Under the pieces are notes generated by a model that ran no database searches, had not been told where the DNA came from, and worked only from the letters and a program-made list of their open reading frames with translations. Shown one piece after another: positions 44,684 to 53,825 of a stretch of 64,000 nt of DNA (positions within the stretch are counted from its first letter, which is position 1; each line of letters opens with the position of its first letter). The stretch comes from Actinoplanes sp. L3-i22 (lineage in GTDB: Bacteria; Actinomycetota; Actinomycetes; Mycobacteriales; Micromonosporaceae). The position numbers and the translations under genes are program-made. The stretch is taken from positions 1,670,001 to 1,734,000 of the forward strand of contig NZ_AP024745.1 of assembly GCF_019704555.1 (NCBI RefSeq), written 5' to 3'.

Positions 44684-45661
44684 ATGAAGATCGCCGTCAC
44701 CGGCTCGATCGCCACCGATCACCTGATGCACTTCCCGGGCCGGTTCGCTGACCAGCTCATCGCCGACCAGTTGCACAAGGTGTCGCTGTCGTTCCTCGTC
44801 GACGACCTGGTCGTGCGCCGTGGCGGCATCGCCCCCAACATCGCGTTCGGGATGGGCAAGCTGGGCCTGCGGCCGATCCTGGTGGGCGCGGTCGGCGCCG
44901 ACTTCGCGGACTACCGGTCCTGGCTCGAGCGGCACGGGGTGGACTGTGACTCGGTGCACGTCAGCGAGGTGGCGCACACCGCCCGGTTCGTCTGCACCAC
45001 CGACGACGACCTGAACCAGATCGCCTCGTTCTACGCCGGCGCGATGTCCGAGGCCCGCAACATCGAGCTGGCCCCGGTCTTCGACCGCGCGGGCGGCCTC
45101 GACCTGGTGCTGATCAGCGCCAACGACCCGGCCGCGATGCTGCGCCACTCGGCGGAGTGCCGGGCCCGCGGCTACAAGTTCGCCGCCGACCCCTCGCAGC
45201 AGCTGGCCCGGGTCGACGGGTCGGACGTGCTGGGCCTGATCCGCGGCGCCGAGTTCCTGCTCTGCAACGAGTACGAGCGCTCCCTGCTCGAGTCCAAGTC
45301 CGGCCTCAGCTCCGACCAGGTGCTGGACGAGGTCAAGATCCGGGTCACCACGCTCGGCAAGGACGGCGTGGAGATCACCGGCAAGGGGATCGAGCGGATC
45401 CACGTCCCGGTCGTCCCGGACGTGCTCGGCGAGGACCCGACCGGCGTCGGCGACGGCTTCCGGGCCGGCTTCTTCTCCGGCCTCTCCTGGGGTCTGGGCC
45501 TGGAGCGGGCCGCCCAGGTCGGCTCGCTGGTCGCCGCCCTGGTGCTGGAGACCGTCGGCACCCAGGAGTACGACATCAAGCCCACCGACTTCATCAAGCG
45601 GTTCACCGCGGCGTACGGCGACGAGGCCGCTGCCGAGATCACCCCGCACCTGCCGGCCTGA
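44684..45661 (+). CDS. PfkB-family carbohydrate/adenosine kinase
   Basis: 325 residues. Ribokinase fold: GGIAPNIAFGMGKLG in the substrate lid region and catalytic DPTGVGDGFRAGF with Asp257. The motif and length match the mycobacterial adenosine kinase (AdoK), which sits near ctaC in M. tuberculosis, so adenosine kinase is the best guess; a general sugar kinase cannot be excluded. ATG start follows GAGGGCCGCC. Next gene begins 17 bases later. Confidence 0.9.
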   Translation: MKIAVTGSIATDHLMHFPGRFADQLIADQLHKVSLSFLVDDLVVRRGGIAPNIAFGMGKLGLRPILVGAVGADFADYRSWLERHGVDCDSVHVSEVAHTARFVCTTDDDLNQIASFYAGAMSEARNIELAPVFDRAGGLDLVLISANDPAAMLRHSAECRARGYKFAADPSQQLARVDGSDVLGLIRGAEFLLCNEYERSLLESKSGLSSDQVLDEVKIRVTTLGKDGVEITGKGIERIHVPVVPDVLGEDPTGVGDGFRAGFFSGLSWGLGLERAAQVGSLVAALVLETVGTQEYDIKPTDFIKRFTAAYGDEAAAEITPHLPA

Positions 45662-45678
45662 GGGTAGAAACTCCGAAC

Positions 45679-46179
45679 ATGGTTCTAGCGGTTTTCGCCG
45701 GCCTCCCCGGGGTCGGCAAGAGCACCCTGGCCGGCGCCGTCGCGACACAGTTGCCGGCCGCGGTGCTCGCCGTCGACGTCGTCGACTTCACCCTGCAGCG
45801 CTACGCCGTCCACGAGACCCGGCCCGGGTACGCCGCGTACGGCGTGGTCGCCGCCCTGGCCGAGGAGCAGCTCAAGATCGGCCACCACGTGATCATCGAC
45901 GCGGTGAACCCGGTCAAGGCCGCCCGTGACCTCTGGGTCGACCTGGCCGAGCGGATGGCGGTGCCGCTGCGCGTGGTCGAGGTCGTCTGCGGCGACGACA
46001 CCGAGCACCGGCGCCGGGTCGAGGCGCGCTTCGAGTCCCGTGACCACGACGGCGTGCCGGACTGGGTGCGGGTCCTGGAGCGCCAGTCCGAGTACGAGCC
46101 GTACCTGGGCCCGCGCCTGGTCGTCGACACGTTCCTGGCCAAGGACCCGGTCCCGCAGGTGGTCGGTTATTTGAGCTAG
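45679..46179 (+). CDS. P-loop kinase-like ATPase
   Basis: 166 residues. P-loop GLPGVGKS at 8-15, acidic switch AVDVVDF, lid Arg pair (EHRRRVEARF). Resembles the AAA_33/zeta-toxin-like kinases that phosphorylate small molecules. Substrate unknown. It likely shares the transcript of the PfkB-family kinase and ends tail-to-tail with the TusA gene (4-base overlap). Confidence 0.87.
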   Translation: MVLAVFAGLPGVGKSTLAGAVATQLPAAVLAVDVVDFTLQRYAVHETRPGYAAYGVVAALAEEQLKIGHHVIIDAVNPVKAARDLWVDLAERMAVPLRVVEVVCGDDTEHRRRVEARFESRDHDGVPDWVRVLERQSEYEPYLGPRLVVDTFLAKDPVPQVVGYLS

Positions 46180-46385
46180 CTGATCCTGCGCACGTCGAAC
46201 GAGTGGCCGTGGCCGCCGACGAACTCCTGGCCCTTCATCCGGCACCAGGCGGGGATGTCGTTGGCCGCGGCCGGATCGTCCGCCAGCACCCGGACGATCT
46301 CGCCGACCGCCACCCCCGGCATCGCCCGGGCCAGCTTGATGATCGGCAGCGGGCACTTCTGCCCCAGGCAGTCCAGCGTGATCAC
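46176..46385 (-). CDS. tusA: TusA-family sulfur carrier
   Basis: 69 residues. CLGQKCPLPI carries the CPxP motif with persulfide Cys11. The rest is the compact beta-alpha-beta-alpha-beta-beta fold (IVRVLADDPAAANDIPAWC). GTG start overlaps the stop of the cysteine desulfurase gene, so the sulfur donor and carrier are coupled. Confidence 0.93.
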   Translation of the reverse strand: MITLDCLGQKCPLPIIKLARAMPGVAVGEIVRVLADDPAAANDIPAWCRMKGQEFVGGHGHSFDVRRIS

Positions 46386-47518
46386 ATCCCGGCCTCGTTC
46401 CGGATCTCCGCGACCAGCCCGGGCAGCACCGCCAGGAAGCGCTCGACGTCCGCCCCGGTGACCCCGCGGTGCAGCGACACCCGCACGTTGCCGTGGCTGA
46501 GCACGCCCATCGCCTCCAGCACGTGACTCGGGCGCAGCGTCGACGACGTGCACGAGGAGCCGGACGAGACCGCGAACCCGTGCCGGTCCAGCGCGTGCAG
46601 CAGCGCCTCCCCGTCCACGTAGAGACAGCTGAACGTGACCAGGTGGGGGAGCCGGTCGACCGGGTCGCCGACGATCTCCACGTCCGGCACGGTGGCCGCG
46701 ACGCGCTCCCGGATGCGGTCGACGAGCGCGCTGAGGCGGACCCCCTCGGCCTCGGCCTCGGCGGTGACCGCCCGCAGGCTCGCCGCGGCGGCCACGATCG
46801 CCGGCAGATCCGCCGAGCCGCCCGGCCGGGGGCGATAAAGATCATCCTGCGGGGACGGTGAGATCCATCGCACCCCTTTGCGGACCACCAGGACCCCGAC
46901 GCCGGGCGGCCCGCCCCACTTGTGCGCGCTCGCGCTCAGCAGCGACCAGCCCGGCGGCACCGGGACCCGGCCGGCCGACTGGGCGGCGTCCACGAACAGC
47001 GGCACCCCGTACTCCGCGCAGTAGTCCGCCGCGGCGGCGACCGGCTGGATCGTGCCCACCTCGTGACTGGCGCTGATCAGGCTGGCCAGGGCCACCCCGG
47101 GCGCGGCGACGGCGGCCGACCAGGCGGCCAGGTCGAGCCGGCCCAGACGGTCCACACCCACCTCACGGGCCTCAGCCGTACCGGCGGCGTGCAGCACTCC
47201 AGAGTGCTCGATCGCCGAGTGGACCAGGACCCGGCCGGCCCGTTTGCGCCCGGCCAGCCCGCCGAGCACCGCGGCCTGCGCCGCGGCGGTGCCGGACGGC
47301 CAGAAGGAGAGCTCGTCGGTCCGTACCCCGAAGATCTCCGCCACCGCCGCGGCGGCCGCCTCCTGCAGCTGCTGGGCCCGCCGGCCCGCCGCGTAGAGCC
47401 GGGCCGGATCGGCCCAGCCGTCGGCGAGCGCGGCCAGCAGCGCCTCCCGGGCCACCGGGTGCGGCGGGGCGGCGCTGGCCGCGTCCAGGTAGACGGCCGG
47501 ATCGCCTGTGTAATCCAC
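46382..47518 (-). CDS. Cysteine desulfurase family protein
   Basis: 378 residues. PLP-dependent fold-type I enzyme: YLDAASAAPPHPVAREAL at the start, pyridoxal lysine K200 in SASAHKWGG and sulfur-accepting Cys323 in SSGSSCTSS, all as in NifS/IscS-like proteins. The N-terminus is at GTG 47518 without a clear Shine-Dalgarno (possibly leaderless). It ends by overlapping tusA, suggesting a dedicated sulfur relay, for example for tRNA thiolation or cofactor synthesis. Divergent from ctaC. Confidence 0.92.
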   Translation of the reverse strand: MDYTGDPAVYLDAASAAPPHPVAREALLAALADGWADPARLYAAGRRAQQLQEAAAAAVAEIFGVRTDELSFWPSGTAAAQAAVLGGLAGRKRAGRVLVHSAIEHSGVLHAAGTAEAREVGVDRLGRLDLAAWSAAVAAPGVALASLISASHEVGTIQPVAAAADYCAEYGVPLFVDAAQSAGRVPVPPGWSLLSASAHKWGGPPGVGVLVVRKGVRWISPSPQDDLYRPRPGGSADLPAIVAAAASLRAVTAEAEAEGVRLSALVDRIRERVAATVPDVEIVGDPVDRLPHLVTFSCLYVDGEALLHALDRHGFAVSSGSSCTSSTLRPSHVLEAMGVLSHGNVRVSLHRGVTGADVERFLAVLPGLVAEIRNEAGM

Positions 47519-47687
47519 AGAGGGAACGGTATCGTCCGGTTGACTGATGTTTCTTCGAAGGGCTTGGCGTGCGCCCCCGGTGGCGGGCCACCCGTTCCTG
47601 GTCGAGTAGTGTGCGACCGTCGGTGAGCCTTGCCGCCTGGTGTCTGGTTTCGGCCACGCGGCGGCGCTGCTAAGGAGGCAGAAGCAG

Positions 47688-48617
47688 GTGGGCGCAAGGA
47701 GTTCGGCCACACGGCCGCGGGCGATTGGCCGGGCGGCCGGGCTGGGTCTCGGCGGTGTGCTGCTGCTGGCACTGCTCGCCGGTTGCTCGGTTGAGGACGT
47801 CGGGAGCAAGTTCGGCCACTTCGGATGGCCGGGCCCGGGTGTGAGCCTTCAGGCGCACAAGATGTACGACCTGTGGATCGCCTCGGTGATCGCCGCACTG
47901 GTCGTCGGCATCGGTGTCTGGGGTCTGATCTTCTGGTGCGTGATCCGGTATCGCAAGCGCGGCGAAGAGCTGCCCGTGCAGACCCGGTTCAACATGCCCA
48001 TGGAGGTCCTGTACACGGTCACGCCGGTACTGATCGTCGCGGTTCTCTTCTATTACACGGCGATCGTGCAGACCGACGTGGACAAGCTGTCGAAGAACCC
48101 GGACCAGATCGTCGAGATCAAGGCCTTCAAGTGGAACTGGCAGTTCAACTACCGGGACGGCATCGGTAAGGACGCGAACACGGTCGCTTCCACGATCGGC
48201 TCGTCCGACGTCATCCCGATCCTGGTGGTGCCGACCCACGAGAAGATCCGGTTCGAGGAGACCAGCGCCGACGTCATCCATTCGTTCTGGGTGCCGGAGC
48301 TGCTGTTCAAGCGGGACGTCATGCCGGGCAATGTGCGCAACGTCTTCGAGGTGACCCTCGACAAGGAGGGCCGCTACGTCGGCCGGTGCGCGGAGCTGTG
48401 CGGGACGTACCACGCGTTCATGAACTTCGAGATGGTCGCGACCACGAAGGACAACTTCGACAAGTTCCTCGCGGCGAAGAAGGCCGGCAAGTCGACGCAG
48501 GACGCGCTGACCCTGATCGGCGAGAACCCGTACGCGACGAAGACCCAGCCGTTCGACACCCGCCGGGGTACGCACAGCTGGAACCAGGGCGGCTCGAACG
48601 TCGCCGCGGGGAAGTAG
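47688..48617 (+). CDS. ctaC: Cytochrome c oxidase subunit II
   Basis: 309 residues. Lipoprotein signal with lipobox LALLAGC (Cys33), two transmembrane helices (~55-110) and the extracytoplasmic CuA domain with ligands H198, C234, C238, H242 and M245 (HSFWVPELL, GRCAELCGTYHAFM). The GTG has AAGGAGG nine bases upstream. Accepts electrons directly from the diheme QcrC in the actinobacterial bc1-aa3 supercomplex. ctaD does not follow; ctaF does. Confidence 0.97.
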   Translation: MGARSSATRPRAIGRAAGLGLGGVLLLALLAGCSVEDVGSKFGHFGWPGPGVSLQAHKMYDLWIASVIAALVVGIGVWGLIFWCVIRYRKRGEELPVQTRFNMPMEVLYTVTPVLIVAVLFYYTAIVQTDVDKLSKNPDQIVEIKAFKWNWQFNYRDGIGKDANTVASTIGSSDVIPILVVPTHEKIRFEETSADVIHSFWVPELLFKRDVMPGNVRNVFEVTLDKEGRYVGRCAELCGTYHAFMNFEMVATTKDNFDKFLAAKKAGKSTQDALTLIGENPYATKTQPFDTRRGTHSWNQGGSNVAAGK

Positions 48618-48626
48618 GGACCTGAG

Positions 48627-49052
48627 ATGCGTACCGAATACAAGATCTTCCTGGGCGTCTCGGCGTTCCTCTTCGGCGCGGCGGCCGTCTACGGCCTCTA
48701 CACCCACGGCCAGCAGCACCAGACCGAGTGGGTCGGCACGATCGCGCTGATCCTCTCCGGCCTGCTCTGCGGGATGTGCGGCGGGTTCTTCGCGTTCGTC
48801 GCCCGTCGCATCGACCTCCGCCCGGAGGACCGTGAGGACGGCGAGATCGCCGAGGGCGCCGGCGAGCTGGGCTTCTTCAGCCCCGGTTCGTACTGGCCGT
48901 TCGGCATCGCGCTCTCCGCCGCGATCGCCGGCCTGGGCCTGGTCTTCTGGATGTGGTGGCTGATCGGCCTCGGCCTGCTCGCGGTGATCTTCACGTCCTG
49001 CGCGATGCTCTTCGAGTACTACTCGGGGACTCGCCAGCCGGCGGAGCACTGA
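48627..49052 (+). CDS. ctaF: Cytochrome c oxidase subunit IV, actinobacterial
   Basis: 141 residues, four transmembrane helices; MRTEYKIFLGVSAFLF and LEYYS-like FEYYSGTRQP are characteristic of CtaF. Structural subunit of the aa3 oxidase. It starts nine bases after ctaC. Confidence 0.95.
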   Translation: MRTEYKIFLGVSAFLFGAAAVYGLYTHGQQHQTEWVGTIALILSGLLCGMCGGFFAFVARRIDLRPEDREDGEIAEGAGELGFFSPGSYWPFGIALSAAIAGLGLVFWMWWLIGLGLLAVIFTSCAMLFEYYSGTRQPAEH

Positions 49053-49070
49053 CCAGCGGTTTCGCACTCA

Positions 49071-49104
49071 GAAGCCCGCATCTCCGCCAGGAGGTGCGGG
49101 CTTC
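49071..49104 (+). terminator. Terminator after ctaCF
   Basis: GAAGCCCGCA (49071-49080) pairs with TGCGGGCTTC (49095-49104) across a 14-base loop, 18 bases after the ctaF stop. It separates ctaF from the second structured-RNA element. Confidence 0.8.
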
Positions 49105-49152
49105 CGCGTTTCCGCCGCCGTCGTCGTTCGAGACCCATCAAGATCAAATTCT

Positions 49153-49294
49153 TCATTGCCTATGCTGCGGCCGATAACTGATCGTCGCTCCCGCGGGGAC
49201 CCTTCCGGTCTTTGCTGGCCGCTGGCGCGTCCAAAGCGCAAAGCCCTCCAGGGCGACGTCCGCGGGTGGTTGCGGTTTCAAAGAACCCACGCGG
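49153..49294 (+). ncRNA. Putative structured RNA element, copy 2
   Basis: Same length and order of helices as the copy at 22449. CCCGCGG (49191-49197)/CCGCGGG (49261-49267), CCCT (49201-49204)/AGGG (49251-49254), variable stem CTTTGC (49211-49216)/GCAAAG (49239-49244), possible pseudoknot CGTCGC (49184-49189)/GCGACG (49254-49259) and the GGTT-TCAAAG-AACC hairpin. The variable stem differs from copy 1 at two base pairs, both compensated (C-G to T-A). GCCGATAA lies at 49171-49178. No clear terminator follows. It lies downstream of a terminator, so it would need its own promoter. Confidence 0.5.
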
Positions 49295-49320
49295 GCCGCT
49301 CGCCGAGTCAAGCCCCAGCC

Positions 49321-49560
49321 GCGCCTGCCGCCCCGCCTGCCGCGCCTCCCGCCTCGGCTGCCGCGCCTGCCGCCCCGCCTGCCGCGCCTCCCGCCTCGGC
49401 TGCCGCGCCTGCCGCCCCGCCTGCCGCGCCTCCCGCCTCGGCTGCCGCGCCTGCCGCCCCGCCTGCCGCGCCTCCCGCCTCGCCTCCTGCGCCTCCCGCC
49501 TCGCCTCCTGCGCCTCCCGCCTCGGCTGCCGCGCCTCCCGCCTCGGCTGCCGCCTCCCGC
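49321..49560. repeat. 42-bp and 21-bp pyrimidine-rich tandem repeats
   Basis: About four copies of a 42-bp unit beginning GCGCCTGCCGCCCCGCCTGC start at 49321, 49363, 49405 and 49447, then shorter 21-bp units (GCGCCTCCCGCCTCGCCTCC-type) continue to ~49560. Periods are multiples of three, and translation gives Ala/Pro/Ser-only protein, but no start with a ribosome-binding site is visible. Confidence 0.75.
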
Positions 49561-49639
49561 CCCCGGTTACTCCCCAGGCGCGGCCTCCGACGCCCGGAAC
49601 AGCCCCTCGCCGGCGACCGCGACCGTTGCTGGGCGCGGG

Positions 49640-49926
49640 GCCGCGTGAGCAGGGCAGCGCAGGTCGCATGGGCTCGGCTCGGCAGCGTGGGTCGCATGGG
49701 CCCGGCCCGGGCAGCGCGGGTCGCGGTTTCGGCTGGGTGTCAGGGGTGCTTCGGGTGGTCCGAGGCACCGCTGAGGGGCAGCCGAAGACACGTGGGTGCG
49801 GGCCGGGGCGCCCGGGAGGCCTGGGTGCGTGCCAGGGAGCCCGGGGCGTGGGTGCGGGCCGGGGCTCCCGGGTGCCTGGGCGCGGGCCAGGGCGCCCGGG
49901 ACCTGGGTGCGGGCCGGGGCCGGGAG
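49640..49926. other. Gene-free GC-rich low-complexity stretch
   Basis: Degenerate units containing GCCCGGG, GGGTGCGGGCCGGGG and CCTGGG recur about every 30 bases, especially 49790-49925. Frames on both strands are Gly/Arg/Pro-only. I see no gene, promoter or RNA here. Confidence 0.5.
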
Positions 49927-50139
49927 TCAGGCGGCGGCGGTGCGCTGCTGAGGGGCGATGCGGCGGGGCCCCTTGGGCTCCATCCACAGGTGCACGACGA
50001 TCGGGGCCACGACCTCGGCGGCGCCGCAGCGGGTACACACCAGCTCGGGGCAGTCGTCGTCGTGTCCGTCCTCGCAGGGCGGCGTCTCGAAGAGCATGTC
50101 GCCGTCGCAGATGACGCAACGCAGTTCGCGCTCGTGCAC
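49927..50139 (-). CDS. Small zinc-ribbon protein
   Basis: 70 residues. CVIC near the start and CTRCG around residue 36 form a four-cysteine zinc ribbon, with further Cys in PPCEDGHDDDC. The tail is basic. GTG start with GAAGGAG six bases upstream. The trpD gene lies 304 bases upstream on the same strand. Function unknown. Confidence 0.8.
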   Translation of the reverse strand: MHERELRCVICDGDMLFETPPCEDGHDDDCPELVCTRCGAAEVVAPIVVHLWMEPKGPRRIAPQQRTAAA

Positions 50140-50443
50140 GGGCTTCTCCTTCGTTCGGAAGGTGGGATTACCCGAATGTCCTTCAGACGCTGTCACGTCC
50201 ACCGCGCGATGCCGAGCATCGCCGACGGCGTGTTGCGGTCTTTTTCAGGATTTTTCAGCACGTAGTGCCCACGAGATCCCCCAACCCAGTCCCGGATGTA
50301 TATACCCGCCCCGAAACCACCCACCGCCCGGTCCCCGGCACACACGGCTGTTCTCGGGGCTCGGGGCAGCCGTCAGCGCCGGTCGAGGCCGACGGGCGGC
50401 GGCGTTTATCGGGGCGGGGCCGGGGTCGTACCGAAGAATGGGG
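50140..50443. other. Intergenic region between trpD and the zinc-ribbon gene
   Basis: Contains a slightly AT-richer patch (TTGCGGTCTTTTTCAGGATTTTTCAG at ~50232, shortened here) that may hold the zinc-ribbon promoter, and a GTATATA at ~50297. No gene or convincing hairpin seen. Confidence 0.4.
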
Positions 50444-51502
50444 TTATTCGGCGGTTTTGGCGGCCTGGGCCGCCGCGACCCAGCGCTCCAGCAGCTTCGT
50501 CGTGGCCCCCGAGTCGACGGCCTCCGCGGCGCGGGCGATGCCGGTCCGCAGGGTCTCGCGGAAGTCGCCGGGGAAGCCGCCCCGGGCCGCGAACGCCGCC
50601 GCCGCGTTGAGCAGCACCGCGTCCCGGACCGGACCGGGCTCACCGGCGAAGACCCGGCGGGCCACGTCGGCGTTGAAGGCGACGTCCCCACCGCGCAGGT
50701 CGGCCGGCGCGCTGCGCGGGAGACCCACCTCGACCGCGTCGATGAGCAACTCCTCGACCTTGCCGTCGCGGGCCAGCCAGACCCGGGTGGGCGCCGCGGT
50801 GGTGAACTCGTCGAGGCCGTCCTCACCGCGCATGACCAGCGCGGAGTCGCCACGCCGGGCGAAGACCGCGGCCATCACCGGAGCCATCCGCGGGTCGAAG
50901 CAGCCGACCGCGGCCGCGGTCGGCCGGGCCGGGTTGGTGAGCGGGCCGAGCACGTTGAAGAACGTGGGGATGCCCAGCTCCCGACGGGTGACCGCGGCGT
51001 GCCGCATGCCCGGGTGGTAGCGGGCCGCGAAGCAGAAGCCGATGCCGGCCTCGCGGACCGTCGCGGCCACCCCGGCCGGACCCAGGTCCAGCGGGATCCC
51101 GAAGTGCTCGAGCAGGTCGGCGGTGCCCGTGGTGGACGACGCCGACCGGTTGCCGTGCTTGACCACGGTCACCCCGGCGGAGGCCGTGACGATCGCCGCC
51201 ATGGTGGAGATGTTCACCGTGTTGGCCCGGTCGCCGCCGGTGCCGACCACGTCGACCGCGGTGGTCCGGACCTCCTCCGGCAGCTCCACCAGGGTGGCGT
51301 TGGCGAGCATCGCCTCGACCAGCCCGGCCAGCTCGGCCGGCGTCTCGCCCTTGGCGCGCAGCGCCACCGCGAACCCGGCGATCTGGGCCGGCGTGGTGTT
51401 GCCCGCCATGATCTCGCCCATCGCCCAGGCCGTGTCCGCGGTCGCGAGCTCCTCGCCGCGCAGCAGGGACATCGTCAGGTTCGGCCAGGTGCGTGCACCC
51501 AT
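50444..51502 (-). CDS. trpD: Anthranilate phosphoribosyltransferase
   Basis: 352 residues. Tryptophan pathway step joining anthranilate and PRPP. PRPP-binding motif [27 protein letters not shown] and the metal-binding region DGLDEFT are present. ATG start; a second ATG ten codons in (MSLLRGEEL) is also possible. Other trp genes are not adjacent, as in M. tuberculosis where trpD sits alone beside the ctaE-qcrCAB cluster (from memory). Confidence 0.96.
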   Translation of the reverse strand: MGARTWPNLTMSLLRGEELATADTAWAMGEIMAGNTTPAQIAGFAVALRAKGETPAELAGLVEAMLANATLVELPEEVRTTAVDVVGTGGDRANTVNISTMAAIVTASAGVTVVKHGNRSASSTTGTADLLEHFGIPLDLGPAGVAATVREAGIGFCFAARYHPGMRHAAVTRRELGIPTFFNVLGPLTNPARPTAAAVGCFDPRMAPVMAAVFARRGDSALVMRGEDGLDEFTTAAPTRVWLARDGKVEELLIDAVEVGLPRSAPADLRGGDVAFNADVARRVFAGEPGPVRDAVLLNAAAAFAARGGFPGDFRETLRTGIARAAEAVDSGATTKLLERWVAAAQAAKTAE

Positions 51503-51538
51503 GGCGGGGGCCTCCGTCGGGGGGTGTGGGAGCAGTCG

Positions 51539-51973
51539 TCAGGTGCGGGGCAGGGCGCCCAGCGGCACCGCGCCGTCGCGGCGGGCGCGGAGCAGTCCGG
51601 CGACCGTCTGACCGGTGGTGACCGGGTCGAGCGGGGCCAGCAGGGTCGCGTCGACCTGCGAATACGCCGCGAGCCAGCGATCGGCGGCCCGGGCGATCAC
51701 GACGCAGGTGGGCGGCGGATCCTGGTACTCGTCCTTGGTCTGCCGGGCGATGCCGAGCCCGCCGGCGGGGGTCGCCTCACCGTCGAGCACCATCAGGTCG
51801 ATCTCGTAGTCGTCGAGCAGTCGCCGGCACTCCTCCCAGGAGGAGGCGTCGGTGAACTCGACGGACAGGTCGATCGCCGGACGCGTGCCGATGGCGAGCC
51901 GGATCCGGTCGCGCACCGCGGCGTCGTCGCTGTATAGCAGAACCGTGAACTGAGTAGTGGTGGTGTCGCTCAA
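51539..51973 (-). CDS. Response-regulator receiver-like protein
   Basis: 144 residues. FTVLLYSDDAAVRDRI, then DLMVLDGEATPAGGL, resembles a CheY-type receiver with acidic pocket and phospho-acceptor region (LDG), but no DNA-binding domain follows and no kinase is adjacent. The start is uncertain: TTG at 51973 gives LSDTTTTQF, a GTG at 51991 is an alternative. Lies 36 bases upstream of trpD on the same strand. Confidence 0.7.
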   Translation of the reverse strand: MSDTTTTQFTVLLYSDDAAVRDRIRLAIGTRPAIDLSVEFTDASSWEECRRLLDDYEIDLMVLDGEATPAGGLGIARQTKDEYQDPPPTCVVIARAADRWLAAYSQVDATLLAPLDPVTTGQTVAGLLRARRDGAVPLGALPRT

Positions 51974-52022
51974 CTTTGTGCCCCACTTCACCTCGAAGGT
52001 CCCGCCGATCGTACCGAATCTG

Positions 52023-53051
52023 TTATCCGGCGTCGGGGTCCGGTCGGGTGGGGTTCGCCGAGCTTGTGATCTTGGCCGCCGAAGGACCCGTCGAAGCGCC
52101 TGCCGAAGGACCCGCCGCAGCACCCGCCGCGGAACCGGCCTCCGCTGCCGCCGCCGCGGCTTCCTCCAGCTCGGCGCGGTCGAGGGCCCGGTCGATCCGG
52201 CGAGCCTCCCGTTCCGACTGGCGGATCCACTGCATCACCAGGATGCCGAGCATCGTGACGCTGACGACCTCCCCGCCGGCCCAGAGGATGCCGCCCGCGG
52301 TGATCTGGTCGCTGTGCGGATCCAGCCAGCTCAGGTGCAGGTTCGGGTACCAGTCGCCGCCGAGCAGCTCCGGCATCTGCATGATCGTCAGCCCGAGCAC
52401 GGTGTGGAACGGCACCGACAGGACCATCAGCAGCGCGCGCCCCGGGTACGGCCAGCGGTTCTGCAGCGGGTCCAGGCCCAGCAGCGGCCAGAAGAAGAGA
52501 CATCCGGTGACCATGAAGTGGAGGTGCACGAACTCGTGCAGCCAGGCGTGCTCGAGGGTCTGCCGGTACAGCCCGGTGAAGTAGAGGATGAACGGGTTCG
52601 CGATGAACAGTCCGAACGCGACCAGCGGGAACGTCAGCACCTTCACGTACCGGCTGTGCACCACCGCGAGCAGCGCCCGGCGCGGCCGGCCGTGCATGAC
52701 CCGCAGGGCCAGCGTGGTCGGCGCGCCCAGCGCCAGGAAGATCGGGCCGATCATGGTCAGCACCATGTGCTGGACCATGTGCACCGAGATCAGGGTGGTG
52801 TCGTACGCCTCGATCCCGGTCACCGAGACCAGCGCGATCGAGCCGAGTCCACCGCCGACGAACGCCACGATCCGCCCGGCCGGCCAGTGGTCGCCCCGCT
52901 GTCGCAGGCGCTGCACCCCGTACAGGTAGAGCGCCGCCGAGACCAGCAGGCCCACCGCGACCAGGCTCACCAGATGGAAGTGGCTGAAGATGGCCGACGC
53001 GCTGAACGGCGGAAGTTCAGTATCCCCGCCGGCGTCCGCAAGCGAGGCCAT
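52023..53051 (-). CDS. CtaG-like cytochrome c oxidase assembly membrane protein
   Basis: About 342 residues, seven membrane helices, with conserved His-rich stretches HMVQHMVLTMIGP and HEFVHLHFMVTGCLFFWPL and the tail motif of caa3_CtaG family proteins. Implicated in copper delivery to the oxidase (family knowledge). The C-terminal ~50 residues are Ala/Ser/Gly-rich. GTG at 53069 is an alternative start. Divergent from ctaE, matching its presumed job. Confidence 0.88.
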   Translation of the reverse strand: MASLADAGGDTELPPFSASAIFSHFHLVSLVAVGLLVSAALYLYGVQRLRQRGDHWPAGRIVAFVGGGLGSIALVSVTGIEAYDTTLISVHMVQHMVLTMIGPIFLALGAPTTLALRVMHGRPRRALLAVVHSRYVKVLTFPLVAFGLFIANPFILYFTGLYRQTLEHAWLHEFVHLHFMVTGCLFFWPLLGLDPLQNRWPYPGRALLMVLSVPFHTVLGLTIMQMPELLGGDWYPNLHLSWLDPHSDQITAGGILWAGGEVVSVTMLGILVMQWIRQSEREARRIDRALDRAELEEAAAAAAEAGSAAGAAAGPSAGASTGPSAAKITSSANPTRPDPDAG

Positions 53052-53175
53052 TTCGACTGACTGCACCACTCGAAGCTAGACCTACCCCCTGCTCACCGAA
53101 TATTCCGGGCTGCCCACAGTGCCGGTTTAGGGACCCCGCCTGACCTTGGGCCCACCGCGGGGGAATAATGAGCCC

Positions 53176-53772
53176 GTGACAGCGGCAGCCATCGACAAGA
53201 GCCGGATCCATTCGCTGACCAGACCCAACATGGTCAGCGTCGGGACCATCGTGTGGCTCTCCAGCGAGCTCATGTTCTTCGCAGCCTTGTTCGCCATGTA
53301 CTTCTCCATTCGTGCAGCGGCGCCAGGCATGTGGGCGGAGCACACCAAAGAGCTCAACGTCCCCTACGCCACGACGTTCACCGTGATCCTGGTCCTGTCG
53401 TCGATCACCTGTCAGTTGGGCGTCTTCGCGGCGGAGAAGGGGGACGTGTTCGCGCTGAGGCGCTGGTTCACGGTCACCTTCGTGATGGGCCTGATCTTCG
53501 TGTTGGGGCAGGCGAACGAGTACCGCAATCTGGTCCACGAGGGCGTCAAGCTCAACGGTGACGGGTATGGCTCGATGTTCTACCTGACCACCGGGTTCCA
53601 CGGTCTGCACGTGACCGGCGGCCTCATCGCCTTCATCGTCTACATGATCCGTACGACCATGGGGCGCTTCACTCCGGCGCAGGCCACCTCCGCGATCGTC
53701 GTGTCCTACTACTGGCACTTCGTCGACGTGGTCTGGATCGCGCTGTACGCCATGATCTATTGGCTCAAGTAA
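53176..53772 (+). CDS. ctaE: Cytochrome c oxidase subunit III
   Basis: 198 residues, five membrane helices; [32 protein letters not shown] and [15 protein letters not shown] are subunit III hallmarks. First gene of ctaE-qcrCAB. The GTG has no strong Shine-Dalgarno and may be leaderless. Confidence 0.96.
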   Translation: MTAAAIDKSRIHSLTRPNMVSVGTIVWLSSELMFFAALFAMYFSIRAAAPGMWAEHTKELNVPYATTFTVILVLSSITCQLGVFAAEKGDVFALRRWFTVTFVMGLIFVLGQANEYRNLVHEGVKLNGDGYGSMFYLTTGFHGLHVTGGLIAFIVYMIRTTMGRFTPAQATSAIVVSYYWHFVDVVWIALYAMIYWLK

Positions 53773-53825
53773 GCGCCCGCCGCAATCCGCTGAGCTTCAG
53801 GTTCAAACCAGAGGGACATAAGCCC

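Noticed and set aside
49321..49560. CRISPR-like array
   Set aside because: Tandem repeats with no unique spacers and no cas genes.
49156..50265. Possible Ala/Pro-rich protein spanning the second RNA element and the repeats
   Set aside because: No ribosome-binding site, no folded region, and it runs antisense through the zinc-ribbon gene; the shared element is better explained as RNA because differences keep base pairs.
53017..53718. Minus-strand frame opposite ctaE
   Set aside because: ctaE on the plus strand is unmistakable; the antisense has no motifs.
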